A stretch of DNA of 64,000 nt, taken from Flavobacterium humi. Lineage in GTDB: Bacteria > Bacteroidota > Bacteroidia > Flavobacteriales > Flavobacteriaceae. This document shows positions 41,762-51,303 of the stretch, one piece after another. The translations under genes and the position numbers were made by a program. How positions within the stretch are numbered: the first letter of the stretch is position 1; every line of letters begins with the position of its first letter. Under the pieces are notes generated by a model. It did not search any database. It worked only from the letters and a program-made list of their open reading frames with translations, and had not been told where the DNA came from. The DNA is taken from the NCBI RefSeq assembly GCF_004745595.1, contig NZ_SRLH01000009.1, forward strand, positions 124,001-188,000, given 5' to 3'.

Positions 41762-42247
41762 TTACAACTTTTTTATCATCCAGACCGGGCAGGAAGAATG
41801 GCCTGTGCAACCCATAGGCGTTTCAAGGTATTCAAAGCCGGTTTTTACATATAGTTTTTGGGCCGCTTCCATATACGGCATGGTTTCCAGGTAGCATTGC
41901 CTGAATCCGAGGCTTTTGGCTTTGCCAAGGCAAATATCCATCATTTTGGAACCCAATCCCAAACCGCGCGTTTGCGGCAGGAAATACATTTTTTGCAATT
42001 CGCATACATCGGCAGGGCCGTTCTCCAAAGGCGCTATTCCTGCTCCGCCAATGATTTTACCATCTTTCTCCACTATAAAATACATCGTTTGTGGCCCGGA
42101 ATAGGCTTCAAACATATAATCCAACTGCGGATCGGCATAAGCAGTCCCTACTTTGGGCACATTGTATTCCGTTAAAACAGCACGGATTACCTGTGCAATT
42201 TCAAGATTATCAGTCTTTTGGATTTCTCTAATGACGGGCTCGCTCAT
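41762..42247 (-). CDS. GNAT family N-acetyltransferase
   Basis: 161 residues. GNAT fold with acetyl-CoA loop LQKMYFLPQTRGLGLGSKMMDICL and the C-terminal strand region FRQCYLETMPYMEAAQKLYVKTGFEYL. Substrate unknown. Just upstream of prmC; divergent from ribD. Confidence 0.9.
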   Translation of the reverse strand: MSEPVIREIQKTDNLEIAQVIRAVLTEYNVPKVGTAYADPQLDYMFEAYSGPQTMYFIVEKDGKIIGGAGIAPLENGPADVCELQKMYFLPQTRGLGLGSKMMDICLGKAKSLGFRQCYLETMPYMEAAQKLYVKTGFEYLETPMGCTGHSSCPVWMIKKL

Positions 42248-42345
42248 TTTAGTCAGAAATGGTTATTTTTGTGATGTGAAGATACGAAACGCCAATGAAA
42301 AAACAGCCTTATTCCAAAATAGTTGAAGGCAATCCTGACAATCCT

Positions 42346-43362
42346 ATGCAAAAAAACAATTCCTTAGATGAATTTTATATCCGCAGGTGTATTGAACTGG
42401 CTAAAAACGGTTTGGGAACCACTTATCCTAACCCTTTGGTTGGCAGTGTTATTGTCCATAACGGAAAAATCATCGGGGAAGGCTGGCACCAAAAAGCTGG
42501 CGAAGCCCATGCAGAAGTACATGCCGTACATTCGGTAAAAGACAAAACCTTATTACCGGAAGCTACCATTTATGTAAGCCTGGAGCCTTGCAGCCATTTC
42601 GGGAAAACCCCGCCTTGCTGTGATTTGATCCTTGCCCACAAAATCCCGAATGTTGTCATTGGAACACCGGACCCTTTTGCCAAAGTTTCAGGAAACGGCA
42701 TCCGGAAACTACAGGAAGCCGGGACGAATGTCACCGTCGGTGTCCTGGAAAACGAATGCAATGAACTCAACAAGCGTTTTTTCACTTTCCATACTAAAAA
42801 AAGGCCCTACATCATTTTGAAATGGGCCCAGACATCGGACGGCTATATTGCCCCTGCTGTCCGGGAAGCTCAAAAACCGGTCTGGATCACGAATACTTAT
42901 TCGCGCCAGCTGGTCCATAAATGGCGAAGCGAAGAACAGGCCATCCTTGTCGGCACGCAAACAGTCGTGGACGACAATCCAACTTTAAACGTAAGGGACT
43001 GGACAGGAAACAATCCTGTAAGGATAGTTTTAGACAAAAATAATCGAATTTCAAAAGAAAGTTTTATATTTGATAGTTCGTCCAAAACAGTACTCATTGA
43101 TAACCAGGTTATTGATTTCGATAAAAATCCGGCCACACAAATAGCCGGTTATTTATATAAAGAAGGCATACAATCAGTAATCATTGAAGGCGGAAGGCAG
43201 ACCCTGCAGACTTTTATAGATGCCGGTTTGTGGGACGAAGCAAGGGTGTTTTTCGGGGAAGCTTCTTTTTCCGAAGGAACCAAAGCGCCCGTAATTACAG
43301 GGCAGGCAGTGCAAAAAAGCAAAATAGGAAGTGACGAACTAGTAATCTATTCAAATTTATGA
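42346..43362 (+). CDS. ribD: Bifunctional riboflavin biosynthesis protein RibD
   Basis: About 338 residues. N-terminal deaminase with zinc motif HAEVHA and PCSHFGKTPPC; C-terminal reductase with ILKWAQTSDGYIA, WRSEEQAILVGTQTVVDDNPTLNVR and IIEGGRQTLQTFID. It performs the deamination and reduction steps of riboflavin synthesis. The frame opens at 42295 (17 more residues, MKKQPYSK...), but family homology begins at FYIRRCIELAKNGLGTTYPNP, so ATG 42346 is preferred. A -7 box TATTTTTG (42264-42271) would serve either start. It overlaps the HAD gene by 4 bases. Confidence 0.94.
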   Translation: MQKNNSLDEFYIRRCIELAKNGLGTTYPNPLVGSVIVHNGKIIGEGWHQKAGEAHAEVHAVHSVKDKTLLPEATIYVSLEPCSHFGKTPPCCDLILAHKIPNVVIGTPDPFAKVSGNGIRKLQEAGTNVTVGVLENECNELNKRFFTFHTKKRPYIILKWAQTSDGYIAPAVREAQKPVWITNTYSRQLVHKWRSEEQAILVGTQTVVDDNPTLNVRDWTGNNPVRIVLDKNNRISKESFIFDSSSKTVLIDNQVIDFDKNPATQIAGYLYKEGIQSVIIEGGRQTLQTFIDAGLWDEARVFFGEASFSEGTKAPVITGQAVQKSKIGSDELVIYSNL

Positions 43363-43967
43363 TTAACACTATTATTTTCGATTTTGGCGATGTTTTTATC
43401 AATCTGGATAAAGGAGCTTCGCTTCATGCATTAAAAAAACTAGGGCTGGATTCCTGGAATGGGGAACTTGAACACCTCAACCATGAATTTGAGAGAGGGA
43501 AACTAACCGAAACCCAATTCATCATTGGCCTGAAAAAGCTGATCCCAAATGCTTCCATCGATGACTTGAGAATGGCCTGGAGTTCTGTTTTGCTGGATTT
43601 CCCTTTGCACAGGCTGGAATTTTTGCAGCGGCTTTCTATGAAATACCGGTTATTCCTATTGAGCAATACCGACGAAATACACATTTCAAAATTCGAGCAT
43701 CAGGTGGGTGCCACTTTTGCCAGGGAATTTTACCAATGTTTTGAAAAGGTCTATTTTTCATGCGAAATCGGGTTACGAAAACCAGATCCCGAGATCTTCA
43801 ATTATATCATCAAAAAACACGATTTGTCCATGAAACGTACTTTGTTTATTGATGACATGAAAGAAAACACCGATATTGCGCATTCACTCGGCATGCACGT
43901 CTGGAACCTTCAGGTGGGCCATGAAGATGTTGCCGACCTCATCGATAAAAAATTCATAAGCCGATAA
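43359..43967 (+). CDS. HAD family hydrolase/phosphatase
   Basis: 202 residues. Motif I is IIFDFGDVFINLD: the first Asp is present and the second position of DxD is Gly, as in many YihX-type HAD proteins (DFGxV). Motif II YRLFLLSNTDE, motif III Lys in LRKPDPEIF and motif IV LFIDDMKENTDIA. Coupled to ribD by ATGA overlap, so it could be the phosphatase step of riboflavin synthesis (inferred from context). Confidence 0.9.
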   Translation: MINTIIFDFGDVFINLDKGASLHALKKLGLDSWNGELEHLNHEFERGKLTETQFIIGLKKLIPNASIDDLRMAWSSVLLDFPLHRLEFLQRLSMKYRLFLLSNTDEIHISKFEHQVGATFAREFYQCFEKVYFSCEIGLRKPDPEIFNYIIKKHDLSMKRTLFIDDMKENTDIAHSLGMHVWNLQVGHEDVADLIDKKFISR

Positions 43968-43979
43968 ATTCATTCTTTT

Positions 43980-44591
43980 TTGGAAATACAAGACACTTAT
44001 CTCACCATTGCCAAAGCCTCTCCTGAAATTTTATTCAAAGAAAAAAACAGCAAATTTTTTGGCTATGCCTTTCCCATTGATTCAGAAGAAGAAGTAAAAC
44101 CGCTCATAGACCAGCTCAAAAAGCAGCATTTTTCCGCCCGACATTGGTGTTATGCCTACCAGACAGGCACAATCAAAACCCATTACCGGGCAAATGATGA
44201 CGGCGAACCGAACAATTCGGCAGGAATGCCTATTTACGGCCAGATCCAGTCTTTTGGGGTAACCAACACATTAATTGTAGTGGTTCGGTATTTCGGCGGT
44301 GTCAAATTAGGAGTGGGCGGGCTAATAAGTGCTTACAAAACCGCTGCGCAAATGGCCCTGGAAGAAGCCGAAATCATTGAAAAAACCATTGACGTCCATT
44401 TCCTGGTCCGGTTCGACTATAAAAACATGAATAAAGTGATGCGGGTCATCAAGGAAAAAAACATTGCCATCATTTCGCAAAAAATGGAAGAAAACTGTTT
44501 AATCGAAATTGCCACCCGTGCCAAAAACGCCAAAATGGTTTTTGAGACCTTTGAAGGCTTGTTTGAAATCGAAATTGAATACAAGGAATAA
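43980..44591 (+). CDS. YigZ/IMPACT family protein
   Basis: 203 residues. N-terminal IMPACT domain with ARHWCYAYQTGTIKTHYRANDDGEPNNSAGMPIYGQI and VVVVRYFGGVKLGVGGLISAYKTAAQMAL, and a C-terminal ferredoxin-like domain. Probably cytosolic, with a translation- or proteolysis-linked role. The start appears to be TTG at 43980, 12 bases after the HAD stop; no ATG fits the conserved N-terminus. A terminator follows. Confidence 0.92.
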   Translation: MEIQDTYLTIAKASPEILFKEKNSKFFGYAFPIDSEEEVKPLIDQLKKQHFSARHWCYAYQTGTIKTHYRANDDGEPNNSAGMPIYGQIQSFGVTNTLIVVVRYFGGVKLGVGGLISAYKTAAQMALEEAEIIEKTIDVHFLVRFDYKNMNKVMRVIKEKNIAIISQKMEENCLIEIATRAKNAKMVFETFEGLFEIEIEYKE

Positions 44592-44613
44592 ACCAGTCCA
44601 AAAAAAGTTACCG

Positions 44614-44663
44614 GCGTTTAAAAAAAATGCCAAAATAAATTTGACATTTTTAACGCTTTTTTT
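44614..44663. terminator. Terminator between YigZ and thioesterase genes
   Basis: GCGTT (44614-44618) / AACGC (44652-44656) with additional A/T pairing inside and a run of seven T. Confidence 0.6.
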
Positions 44664-44693
44664 GATGAAAAAATTACAGAAATAGAACCCGAA

Positions 44694-45095
44694 TTACAGA
44701 TTCTTTAATTTTTCAATAACATACTCCGGCGGGAGTGTTGGGCGGCCGGTTTTCATGTCTACAAAAACCAAAACCGAGTACCCGGTTGTTAACAACTCAT
44801 TGTTGATATTATAAATCTCATAATCAAAATCTATCTTCACCGAACTCTGGCTTTTGAAAATCGTTTTTACCGTCAATTCATCATCATAACGGGCCGGTTT
44901 TTTATAGTCCATTGTAAGGGAAACCACAGGAAGCATAATTCCGGTTTCTTCCATCCATTTATAGGAAAGCCCAAGGTTTCTAAGCCATTCCACGCGCCCC
45001 ATCTCAAAATACTGCGCATAATTCCCATGATAGACAACACCCATCTGGTCTGTTTCCGCATATCTGACACGCACCTTAAATTCGTATTCTCTCAT
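44694..45095 (-). CDS. Acyl-CoA thioesterase (YbgC/4HBT hotdog)
   Basis: 133 residues. Hotdog-fold signature VRYAETDQMGVVYHGNYAQYFEMGRVEWLRNLG with the catalytic Asp in the ETDQMGVVYH segment. Hydrolyses acyl-CoA thioesters; substrate unknown. Divergent from dnaA. Confidence 0.93.
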   Translation of the reverse strand: MREYEFKVRVRYAETDQMGVVYHGNYAQYFEMGRVEWLRNLGLSYKWMEETGIMLPVVSLTMDYKKPARYDDELTVKTIFKSQSSVKIDFDYEIYNINNELLTTGYSVLVFVDMKTGRPTLPPEYVIEKLKNL

Positions 45096-45284
45096 TCGTT
45101 TTACAACATAAAAATTAATAATTCTTTAACACTTACAAAATACCGTTACAACATTTTTTTTATAAAATCAATATCAAAAAAATTTTTTTTTAAAGATTTT
45201 ATAACCCATATTTGCTATCCCAAATTACTCTAACAGAAACCAGTTTTTTTTATCAGAAAAAACCTTAATAATTTAACTATAAGA

Positions 45285-46721
45285 ATGCAAACAATGAATA
45301 AAACTGCGGAATCGGTCTGGGATAACTGTCTATCATTCATAAAGGATAATATTCAGGAGCAAGCTTACAAAACTTGGTTTGAACCAATCAAGTCAGTAGA
45401 GCTTACAGACAACGCACTTTATATTCAGGTACCCAGTAAATTCTTTTACGAATGGTTGGAAGAACATTACGTTAAACTGTTAAAAGTAGCTTTAACCAAA
45501 GAACTTGGAAAAAACGCGAAGTTACTTTATAAAATCAAGATGGAAAACACTTATGGCAATAAACTTCCGTTTACGGAACAATTGCCGAGTGCACATCGTT
45601 CTCCTGTAAAAACACAGGAAATCGATGTTCCTGTACAGCAGAAAAACCCGGAATTAAAAAACCCGTTTATCATTCCAGGGATCCGGAACCTTAAAATCGA
45701 ATCCCAGCTGAATGCCAATTACAGTTTTGACAATTTCCTGGAAGGGGATTCCAACAGGCTGGCCCGTTCTGCGGGTATGGCTGTCGCGAACAAACCCGGA
45801 GGGACTTCCTTTAACCCGCTATTGATTTTTGGAGGTGTCGGGCTTGGAAAAACGCATTTGGCCCATGCCATCGGTGTGGAGATCAAGGACAAATACCCGG
45901 ACAAAACCGTACTGTACATTTCTGCCGAAATTTTCACACAACAATATATCGATTCGGTTAAAAAAAATACCCGGAACGACTTTATCCATTTTTATCAGTT
46001 AATCGATGTCCTAATCATTGATGACGTGCAATTCCTTTCCGGGAAAACCGGGACCCAGGATGTCTTTTTCCATATTTTCAATTACCTGCACCAAAATGGC
46101 AAACAGGTTATTTTAACTTCGGATAAGGCACCTGTTGACATGCAGGATATAGAGCAGCGCTTGCTGTCCCGTTTCAAATGGGGGCTTTCTGCCGAACTGC
46201 ACCAGCCGGATTACGAAACCAGGATTTCAATCCTGAAAAACATCCTGTACCGTGACGGTGTTGAAATGCCGGAAGACATCATCGAATATGTTGCCCGCAA
46301 CATCAAAAGCAACGTACGGGAACTGGAAGGCGCCATCATTTCGCTAATCGCCCAATCTTCTTTCAACAAAAAAGAAGTGACTATCGAATTGGCAAAGCAG
46401 GTGGTCGAGAAATTCGTTAAAAATGTAAAACGTGAAATATCCATTGATTACATCCAAAAAGTAGTCTCCGATTATTTCCAGCTGGACATTGACACGCTGC
46501 AGTCCAAAACCAGGAAACGACATGTTGTTCAGGCAAGGCAGTTGGCGATGTTTTTTGCCAAAAGGTTTACCAAAGCGTCCCTGGCCAACATCGGATCCCA
46601 AATTGGGGACCGTGACCATGCCACTGTGTTGCATGCCTGCAAAACGGTAGACAACCTGGTATCCACCGACAAACAATTCAAGAAATTTGTTGACGATATC
46701 AACAAAAAACTATCCCTGTAA
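45285..46721 (+). CDS. dnaA: Chromosomal replication initiator DnaA
   Basis: 478 residues. Domain I (WDNCLSFIKDNIQEQAYKTWFEPI), AAA+ domain with Walker A GGVGLGKTHLAHAIG and Walker B VLIIDDVQFLSGK, and domain IV with the DNA-binding signature GDRDHATVLHACKTV near the C-terminus. ATG 45285 is used; ATG 45294 (MNKTAES) is equally possible. The upstream gap is AT-rich, but no TTATCCACA boxes were found there, so no origin is called. Confidence 0.97.
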   Translation: MQTMNKTAESVWDNCLSFIKDNIQEQAYKTWFEPIKSVELTDNALYIQVPSKFFYEWLEEHYVKLLKVALTKELGKNAKLLYKIKMENTYGNKLPFTEQLPSAHRSPVKTQEIDVPVQQKNPELKNPFIIPGIRNLKIESQLNANYSFDNFLEGDSNRLARSAGMAVANKPGGTSFNPLLIFGGVGLGKTHLAHAIGVEIKDKYPDKTVLYISAEIFTQQYIDSVKKNTRNDFIHFYQLIDVLIIDDVQFLSGKTGTQDVFFHIFNYLHQNGKQVILTSDKAPVDMQDIEQRLLSRFKWGLSAELHQPDYETRISILKNILYRDGVEMPEDIIEYVARNIKSNVRELEGAIISLIAQSSFNKKEVTIELAKQVVEKFVKNVKREISIDYIQKVVSDYFQLDIDTLQSKTRKRHVVQARQLAMFFAKRFTKASLANIGSQIGDRDHATVLHACKTVDNLVSTDKQFKKFVDDINKKLSL

Positions 46722-46723
46722 CT

Positions 46724-47194
46724 ATGCCTACCCGGATTTTAATGGTCTGCTTGGGAAACATTTGCCGTTCTCCATTAGCCGAAGGTATTTTGCGTTCCAA
46801 ACTTCCGGCAACAGCTTATATCGTAGATTCAGCCGGAACAGGGCATTGGCACGTAGGCAATCCGCCGGATGCCAGATCGGTTAAAATAGCCCGGGAAAGA
46901 GGCCTTGACATCTCCAATTTGCGCGGACGTCAATTCTCTAAAAAAGACTTTGCCGATTTTGACCACATTTATGTAATGGACAGCCAAAACTACCGTGATG
47001 TCATTGACCTGGCTTCGGATGAAACAGAAAGAGCAAAAGTACAACTGATACTCAACGAAATTTTCCCCAACGAAAACGTAGACGTCCCGGATCCTTATTA
47101 CGGATTGCAGGATGGTTTTGAGAAAGTATTCGATATGCTTGATACGGCTTCGCAAACAATCGCTGAAAAACTCCTGAAAAACAGTCCCAAATGA
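46724..47194 (+). CDS. Low-molecular-weight protein-tyrosine phosphatase
   Basis: 156 residues. The P-loop C9-x5-R15 (VCLGNICRSPLAEGIL) and the acid Asp in VDVPDPYYG define the family. It removes phosphate from tyrosine or phosphoarginine. It follows dnaA by 2 bases and overlaps the methyltransferase start by 4 bases. Confidence 0.94.
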   Translation: MPTRILMVCLGNICRSPLAEGILRSKLPATAYIVDSAGTGHWHVGNPPDARSVKIARERGLDISNLRGRQFSKKDFADFDHIYVMDSQNYRDVIDLASDETERAKVQLILNEIFPNENVDVPDPYYGLQDGFEKVFDMLDTASQTIAEKLLKNSPK

Positions 47195-47916
47195 AACCAA
47201 TTACTTTTTTAGGCAAATTGTACCTCATCCCGACAACTTTGGGAGAAATGAATCCTGAAGATGTTTTACCGGCAACTATTAAAAGGAGCATTGAATTTAT
47301 TGATGATTATATTGTCGAAAACGAAAAAACGGCCCGTCGGTTTATAAAAAGCGTCTGTCCCGAAAAAAAACAGCCGGAACTGAAGATTTCTGTGTTGAAC
47401 AAACATACGCAAACCCAAGAGCATCTTGAATTCATCAAACCTTTATTGGAAGGTAAAAATGTAGGATTAATGAGTGAAGCGGGTTGTCCCGGAGTTGCTG
47501 ATCCGGGAGCGGTAATTGTAAAATTGGCCCATGAAAAAGGCATCCAGGTGGTTCCGTTGGTAGGGCCGTCCTCAATTTTACTAGCTGTGATGGCTTCCGG
47601 CATGAATGGCCAGAGTTTTGCCTTTAACGGCTACCTTCCTATTGATAAATCAGAGAAAAAACAGGCTTTGAAAGGGCTTGAGAAATTATCATTCGACAAA
47701 AACCAGTCACAGCTGTTTATCGAAACACCCTATCGCAACAACAAACTCCTGGAAGACATGCTGCAGATATTGCAACCGAACACCAGCCTGTGCATTGCCT
47801 GTGACATTACCCTGCCTACAGAATACATCAAGACCATGACGGTTAGTTTATGGAAGAAACAAAAGGTCGATTTACACAACCGGCCAACTCTTTTCATCCT
47901 TCATAAAATGCATTAG
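47191..47916 (+). CDS. SAM-dependent methyltransferase (RsmI-like tetrapyrrole-methylase fold)
   Basis: 241 residues. Tetrapyrrole-methylase fold: GKLYLIPTTLG, LEGKNVGLMSEAGCPGVADPGAVIVKLAHEKGIQVVPLVGPSSILLAVMASGMNGQSFAFNGYLP. These match the RsmI-type rRNA 2'-O-methyltransferase group, but flavobacteria carry a second RsmI-like protein, so the exact target is open. Operonic with dnaA and the phosphatase. It converges with the next gene, overlapping by 4 bases. Confidence 0.9.
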   Translation: MKPITFLGKLYLIPTTLGEMNPEDVLPATIKRSIEFIDDYIVENEKTARRFIKSVCPEKKQPELKISVLNKHTQTQEHLEFIKPLLEGKNVGLMSEAGCPGVADPGAVIVKLAHEKGIQVVPLVGPSSILLAVMASGMNGQSFAFNGYLPIDKSEKKQALKGLEKLSFDKNQSQLFIETPYRNNKLLEDMLQILQPNTSLCIACDITLPTEYIKTMTVSLWKKQKVDLHNRPTLFILHKMH

Positions 47917-48554
47917 TACTGCCTCGCTTTGGCCTTTTCGTTGGCAACGATAAAATAAGTGTCGTAACCGGCAAAATCCTTTAAATATTCTATTATGGAT
48001 GTGCCGTAGCCATCTTTGAATTTTCGCCTTCCGTTTGTCCTTAAAAACCTTTTTACCGATCCGGCGCCGCCAAGATGAGCCGCCGCCAATATTCCTGATT
48101 CCGTAATCTCGATACCCCTGATTGTTTTTCCTGAATATTTTTCGATTTCTTTCCGCAGTTCCCATTTGTTCCTGGACAAATTAGCCAAAAAAGCCCTTTC
48201 CTGCATCTTTTTATTCCTTAAAAATGCCAAAGTATCCCGAATGCCTAAAATTTTAAGTGTGGCAGATCCGAATTGGTATTTCCCAAGATAACCAAAGGAA
48301 TTTACTTTGTGGTACCTTCCCTGAGATTCACGGACGGCTAGGCTCTGCTGGAAGCCAATGAAGGTTTTTCCTGTAAAGGGGAAGTCAAAAATTGTTTGGT
48401 TAAGTTCAATTTCGGTAGGAACTGTACAAATCATTTCCTGTTTTTCGGGTATCCGGAACCAGGGATATAATTTTAAATAAAAAGGTGTAAAACCAGAACT
48501 TAGTATTATGATTGAGGCAAATAATCCGATATTAACTATCTTTTTCTTTGTCAT
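47913..48554 (-). CDS. Membrane-anchored lysozyme/transglycosylase-like protein
   Basis: 213 residues. One N-terminal helix (IVNIGLFASIIILSSGFTPFYLKL), then FIGFQQSLAVRESQGRYHKVNSFGYLGKYQFGSATLKILG. The Glu in AVRES and the GxLGKYQFG turn are typical of lytic-transglycosylase/lysozyme-like domains; AAHLGGAGSVKRFL further supports it. Probably acts on peptidoglycan on the outer side of the inner membrane. Confidence 0.8.
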   Translation of the reverse strand: MTKKKIVNIGLFASIIILSSGFTPFYLKLYPWFRIPEKQEMICTVPTEIELNQTIFDFPFTGKTFIGFQQSLAVRESQGRYHKVNSFGYLGKYQFGSATLKILGIRDTLAFLRNKKMQERAFLANLSRNKWELRKEIEKYSGKTIRGIEITESGILAAAHLGGAGSVKRFLRTNGRRKFKDGYGTSIIEYLKDFAGYDTYFIVANEKAKARQY

Positions 48555-48685
48555 AATAGTATATTTTCTTTCAATCCGGGCAGATTAAAAAATTTCTACA
48601 CTACTAAAGTACTCATAATTTATAACATACTGACATTCAAATCATTGAAATTTATCAACAGGTTTATCAACCTTTATTTCGAGTT

Positions 48686-48723
48686 AAAAAAAAATCCCGG
48701 CCCTTTTTGAGAAAAGCCGGAAT
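48686..48723 (-). terminator. Terminator of the dapF-GNAT-mltG operon
   Basis: CCGGC (48697-48701) / GCCGG (48716-48720); on the minus strand a run of nine T follows. It lies 33 bases after the mltG stop. Confidence 0.8.
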
Positions 48724-48755
48724 CTATTGTAAAAGATATTCTTTCTGTTTTGAAA

Positions 48756-49787
48756 TTATTTTTCTATGCCCAATTTAGTAACCCATTCTGCATATTTTCT
48801 GGCATTCACCTGATGTTCCTCATAGGTTGTTGCAAAATCATGGTACCCAAAACGTTCCACACTGGCACAGAAGTAAATGTAATCGTGTTTTTCAGCATTC
48901 AGTACGGCATCTACGGCTGATATGTCCGGCATGGCAATAGGCCCGGGAGGCAAACCGATATTCACATACGTATTGTACGGCGAATTGATCCGCAGCATTT
49001 CCCCACGTACCCTTTTGATGATTTGGTTGAAATCACCGGAATTCCTTTTTACGGCATAAATTACCGTAGGATCGGCCTGTAACGGCATTTCCTGCTTAAG
49101 CCTGTTCAGGTACACTCCTGCCACACGCGGGCGTTCATCTGTTTTTACCGTTTCTTTGTGAACAATGGCTGCCAGGGTAATTACTTCTACCGGGGTCATC
49201 CCCAATTCTTTTGCTTTGGCCAACCTGTCGCTGTTCCAGAATTTATGGTACTCATCCGCCATTTTATCCCTGATTTTTTCGGCAGGCGTATTCCATTTCA
49301 TTTCATAGGTATTCGGAATGAACATCCCTAAAATAGTTTCGTTATTGAATCCGTTTTTTTCCATAAAAACAGAATCCCTGATAGTATTGATTAGGGTCGT
49401 ACTGTCTACTTCCATCTGCGAAGAAATGCGGGAAACCAGTTTTTCCAGGCTTTCCTGGTTGTTAAAAGCCAAATTCAAAGGCATATTATGGCGAAGCGCG
49501 GAAACCAATTGCAGGTTGTTCATCCCCTTTTTGAACAGGAACCGTCCCGGGAAAACATTTTCATCGTAGGAACGCTTCTCTGCGGCAAACTTGAATTTAT
49601 CGATATCCTTGACATAAGGTTCAATAATTTTCAGGACATCTTCATACTTCGAACCCGTAGGAACAAAGACGTAGAGCTCTTTCTTGTCAAATTTAGTATT
49701 CCCCGAAAGCAGGTAGATGTAACCGTAAACGGCAACGGAAACCATTAGGGCCAAAGCAGCAATGATGGCGATTTTCTTTTTACTCAA
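48756..49787 (-). CDS. mltG: Endolytic transglycosylase MltG
   Basis: 343 residues. One N-terminal membrane helix (IAIIAALALMVSVAVYGYIYLL), a LysM-like region and the YceG core: LAAIVHKETVKTDERPRVAGVYLNRLKQEMPLQADPTVIYAV (catalytic Glu) and NSPYNTYVNIGLPPGPIAMP. It cuts nascent glycan strands and sets their length. Last gene of the operon dapF - GNAT - mltG. Confidence 0.95.
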   Translation of the reverse strand: MSKKKIAIIAALALMVSVAVYGYIYLLSGNTKFDKKELYVFVPTGSKYEDVLKIIEPYVKDIDKFKFAAEKRSYDENVFPGRFLFKKGMNNLQLVSALRHNMPLNLAFNNQESLEKLVSRISSQMEVDSTTLINTIRDSVFMEKNGFNNETILGMFIPNTYEMKWNTPAEKIRDKMADEYHKFWNSDRLAKAKELGMTPVEVITLAAIVHKETVKTDERPRVAGVYLNRLKQEMPLQADPTVIYAVKRNSGDFNQIIKRVRGEMLRINSPYNTYVNIGLPPGPIAMPDISAVDAVLNAEKHDYIYFCASVERFGYHDFATTYEEHQVNARKYAEWVTKLGIEK

Positions 49788-49798
49788 AACTATTTCTT

Positions 49799-50332
49799 TT
49801 AATGTTTTCTATGAATCAACTGGAACAGTTCTTCATCAGTATATTTTCCCTGATGAAAGTTCCAGTCTTTTTTGGTTCCAATTTTTTGAAATCCAAAAGT
49901 AGTAAAAAGCTTCAAACTTGCTTCGTTATTACTCCCAATATTTGCAAACAATTGATGTAAATTTAAATGGTTGAAAGCATATTTTATCAAAAGTGAAAGG
50001 GCTTCGCTCCCAATGCCCTGATTCCTGTTTTTTTTATTCTCGATGACAATTCCTATGCCCGCCCGATGGTTTTTCGGGTCAAAATCGAACAAATCTATCA
50101 GCCCGATGGGTTCCAAAGTATCGTTTTTACAAATCGCCAGGCGCAGCTGTTTCGCCTGGTGGATATCCTGGTGGGCATTTTCAAGGTATTGCATGATCAG
50201 GAACCTCGAATAAGGGGTTTGCGTATTGCTCACTTCCCAGATGGTTTCGTTATTTTCAATAGCGAAGACAAAATCCAGGTCTTCCGGTTCAAGTGCGCGC
50301 AAATAGATTGTAATTCCTTTTAGTGTTACCAT
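49799..50332 (-). CDS. GNAT family N-acetyltransferase (RimJ/RimL-like)
   Basis: 177 residues. Fold features: LRALEPEDLDFVFAIENNETIWEVSN, IGIVIENKKNRNQGIGSEALSLLIKYAF (acetyl-CoA loop) and NEASLKLFTTFGFQKIG. Substrate unknown. It lies 33 bases after dapF and 11 bases before mltG. Confidence 0.92.
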   Translation of the reverse strand: MVTLKGITIYLRALEPEDLDFVFAIENNETIWEVSNTQTPYSRFLIMQYLENAHQDIHQAKQLRLAICKNDTLEPIGLIDLFDFDPKNHRAGIGIVIENKKNRNQGIGSEALSLLIKYAFNHLNLHQLFANIGSNNEASLKLFTTFGFQKIGTKKDWNFHQGKYTDEELFQLIHRKH

Positions 50333-50365
50333 TGCATTTGCCCTTCAACTTTTCTCCGGGCGGTA

Positions 50366-51145
50366 TTAATTAAATTTTATATTCCCTTCAAAGACAAAAG
50401 TCGCCGGCCCTTTTAGGAAAACCTGTGTAAAGAAACCGTTTTTCTCGGTAAAAGAAACCTCGAGTTCCCCTCCTGCTACACGCAGCTGGATAACGGAACT
50501 GCCTGTCTTACCGGTAGCTTTCATAGCGATGGCCACGGCAGTTGCGCCGGTCCCGCAGGAAAGTGTCTCATCTTCAACGCCACGTTCGTAAGTGCGCAGG
50601 GTAAATTTGTCTTCATCCGTTTGTGTTACGAAATTGACATTGCTCCCAGCCTTCCCGTACAAATCCCCGTAGCGGATTTTGGCCCCTTCGTTCCGTACAT
50701 CAAAAATATTCAAATCTTCGACCAACTGGACATGATGTGGTGATCCGGTGTTCAGGAAAACATGGTTTTCATGCTCGTGCACCTCATCCACATCCTTCAT
50801 TTGCAGCGAAACGATACCCTTATCATCGATGGTAGCATTATGCAAACCATCTACGGCAATAAAAACGGCCTGGTTTTCTATGATCCCCAGTTTTTTGGCA
50901 AAAGCCACCAGGCATCGCCCACCGTTACCGCACATCGAACTTTCGTTACCGTCGGAATTATAATAAACCATTTTAAAATCTGAAGATTCGTCATTTTCGA
51001 GCAGTATCAAACCATCGGCGCCAACACCAAAACGGCGGTCGCAAATTTTTTCGATTAGCTTTATATCATCTTTGGGAAATTGCAGCGCCCTGTTATCAAT
51101 CATGACAAAATCATTCCCGGTTCCTTCGTATTTGTAAAATTGCAT
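50366..51145 (-). CDS. dapF: Diaminopimelate epimerase
   Basis: 259 residues. Interconverts LL- and meso-diaminopimelate for lysine and peptidoglycan. Both catalytic Cys regions are present: NSDGNESSMCGNGGRC and ETLSCGTGATAVA. N-terminal YEGTGNDFVMIDNR is typical. A -7 box TACTTTTG lies at 51176-51169, so it probably heads the operon. Confidence 0.96.
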   Translation of the reverse strand: MQFYKYEGTGNDFVMIDNRALQFPKDDIKLIEKICDRRFGVGADGLILLENDESSDFKMVYYNSDGNESSMCGNGGRCLVAFAKKLGIIENQAVFIAVDGLHNATIDDKGIVSLQMKDVDEVHEHENHVFLNTGSPHHVQLVEDLNIFDVRNEGAKIRYGDLYGKAGSNVNFVTQTDEDKFTLRTYERGVEDETLSCGTGATAVAIAMKATGKTGSSVIQLRVAGGELEVSFTEKNGFFTQVFLKGPATFVFEGNIKFN

Positions 51146-51303
51146 CTAATGTAAATTCAGTTGTGTAACAAAAGTAAATCTATACAAAGTTACAAATATT
51201 AATGATACGTTAAATGTTGTTAAACGGGCGTTAAACTCGATTTGCGAATACAACAAAATTTTAAATTTACGTTCAGTATTTAAAATCAAATAATTACACC
51301 ATT

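Noticed and set aside
45096..45284. Replication origin upstream of dnaA
   Set aside because: AT-rich, but no TTATCCACA-type DnaA boxes were found on either strand by eye.
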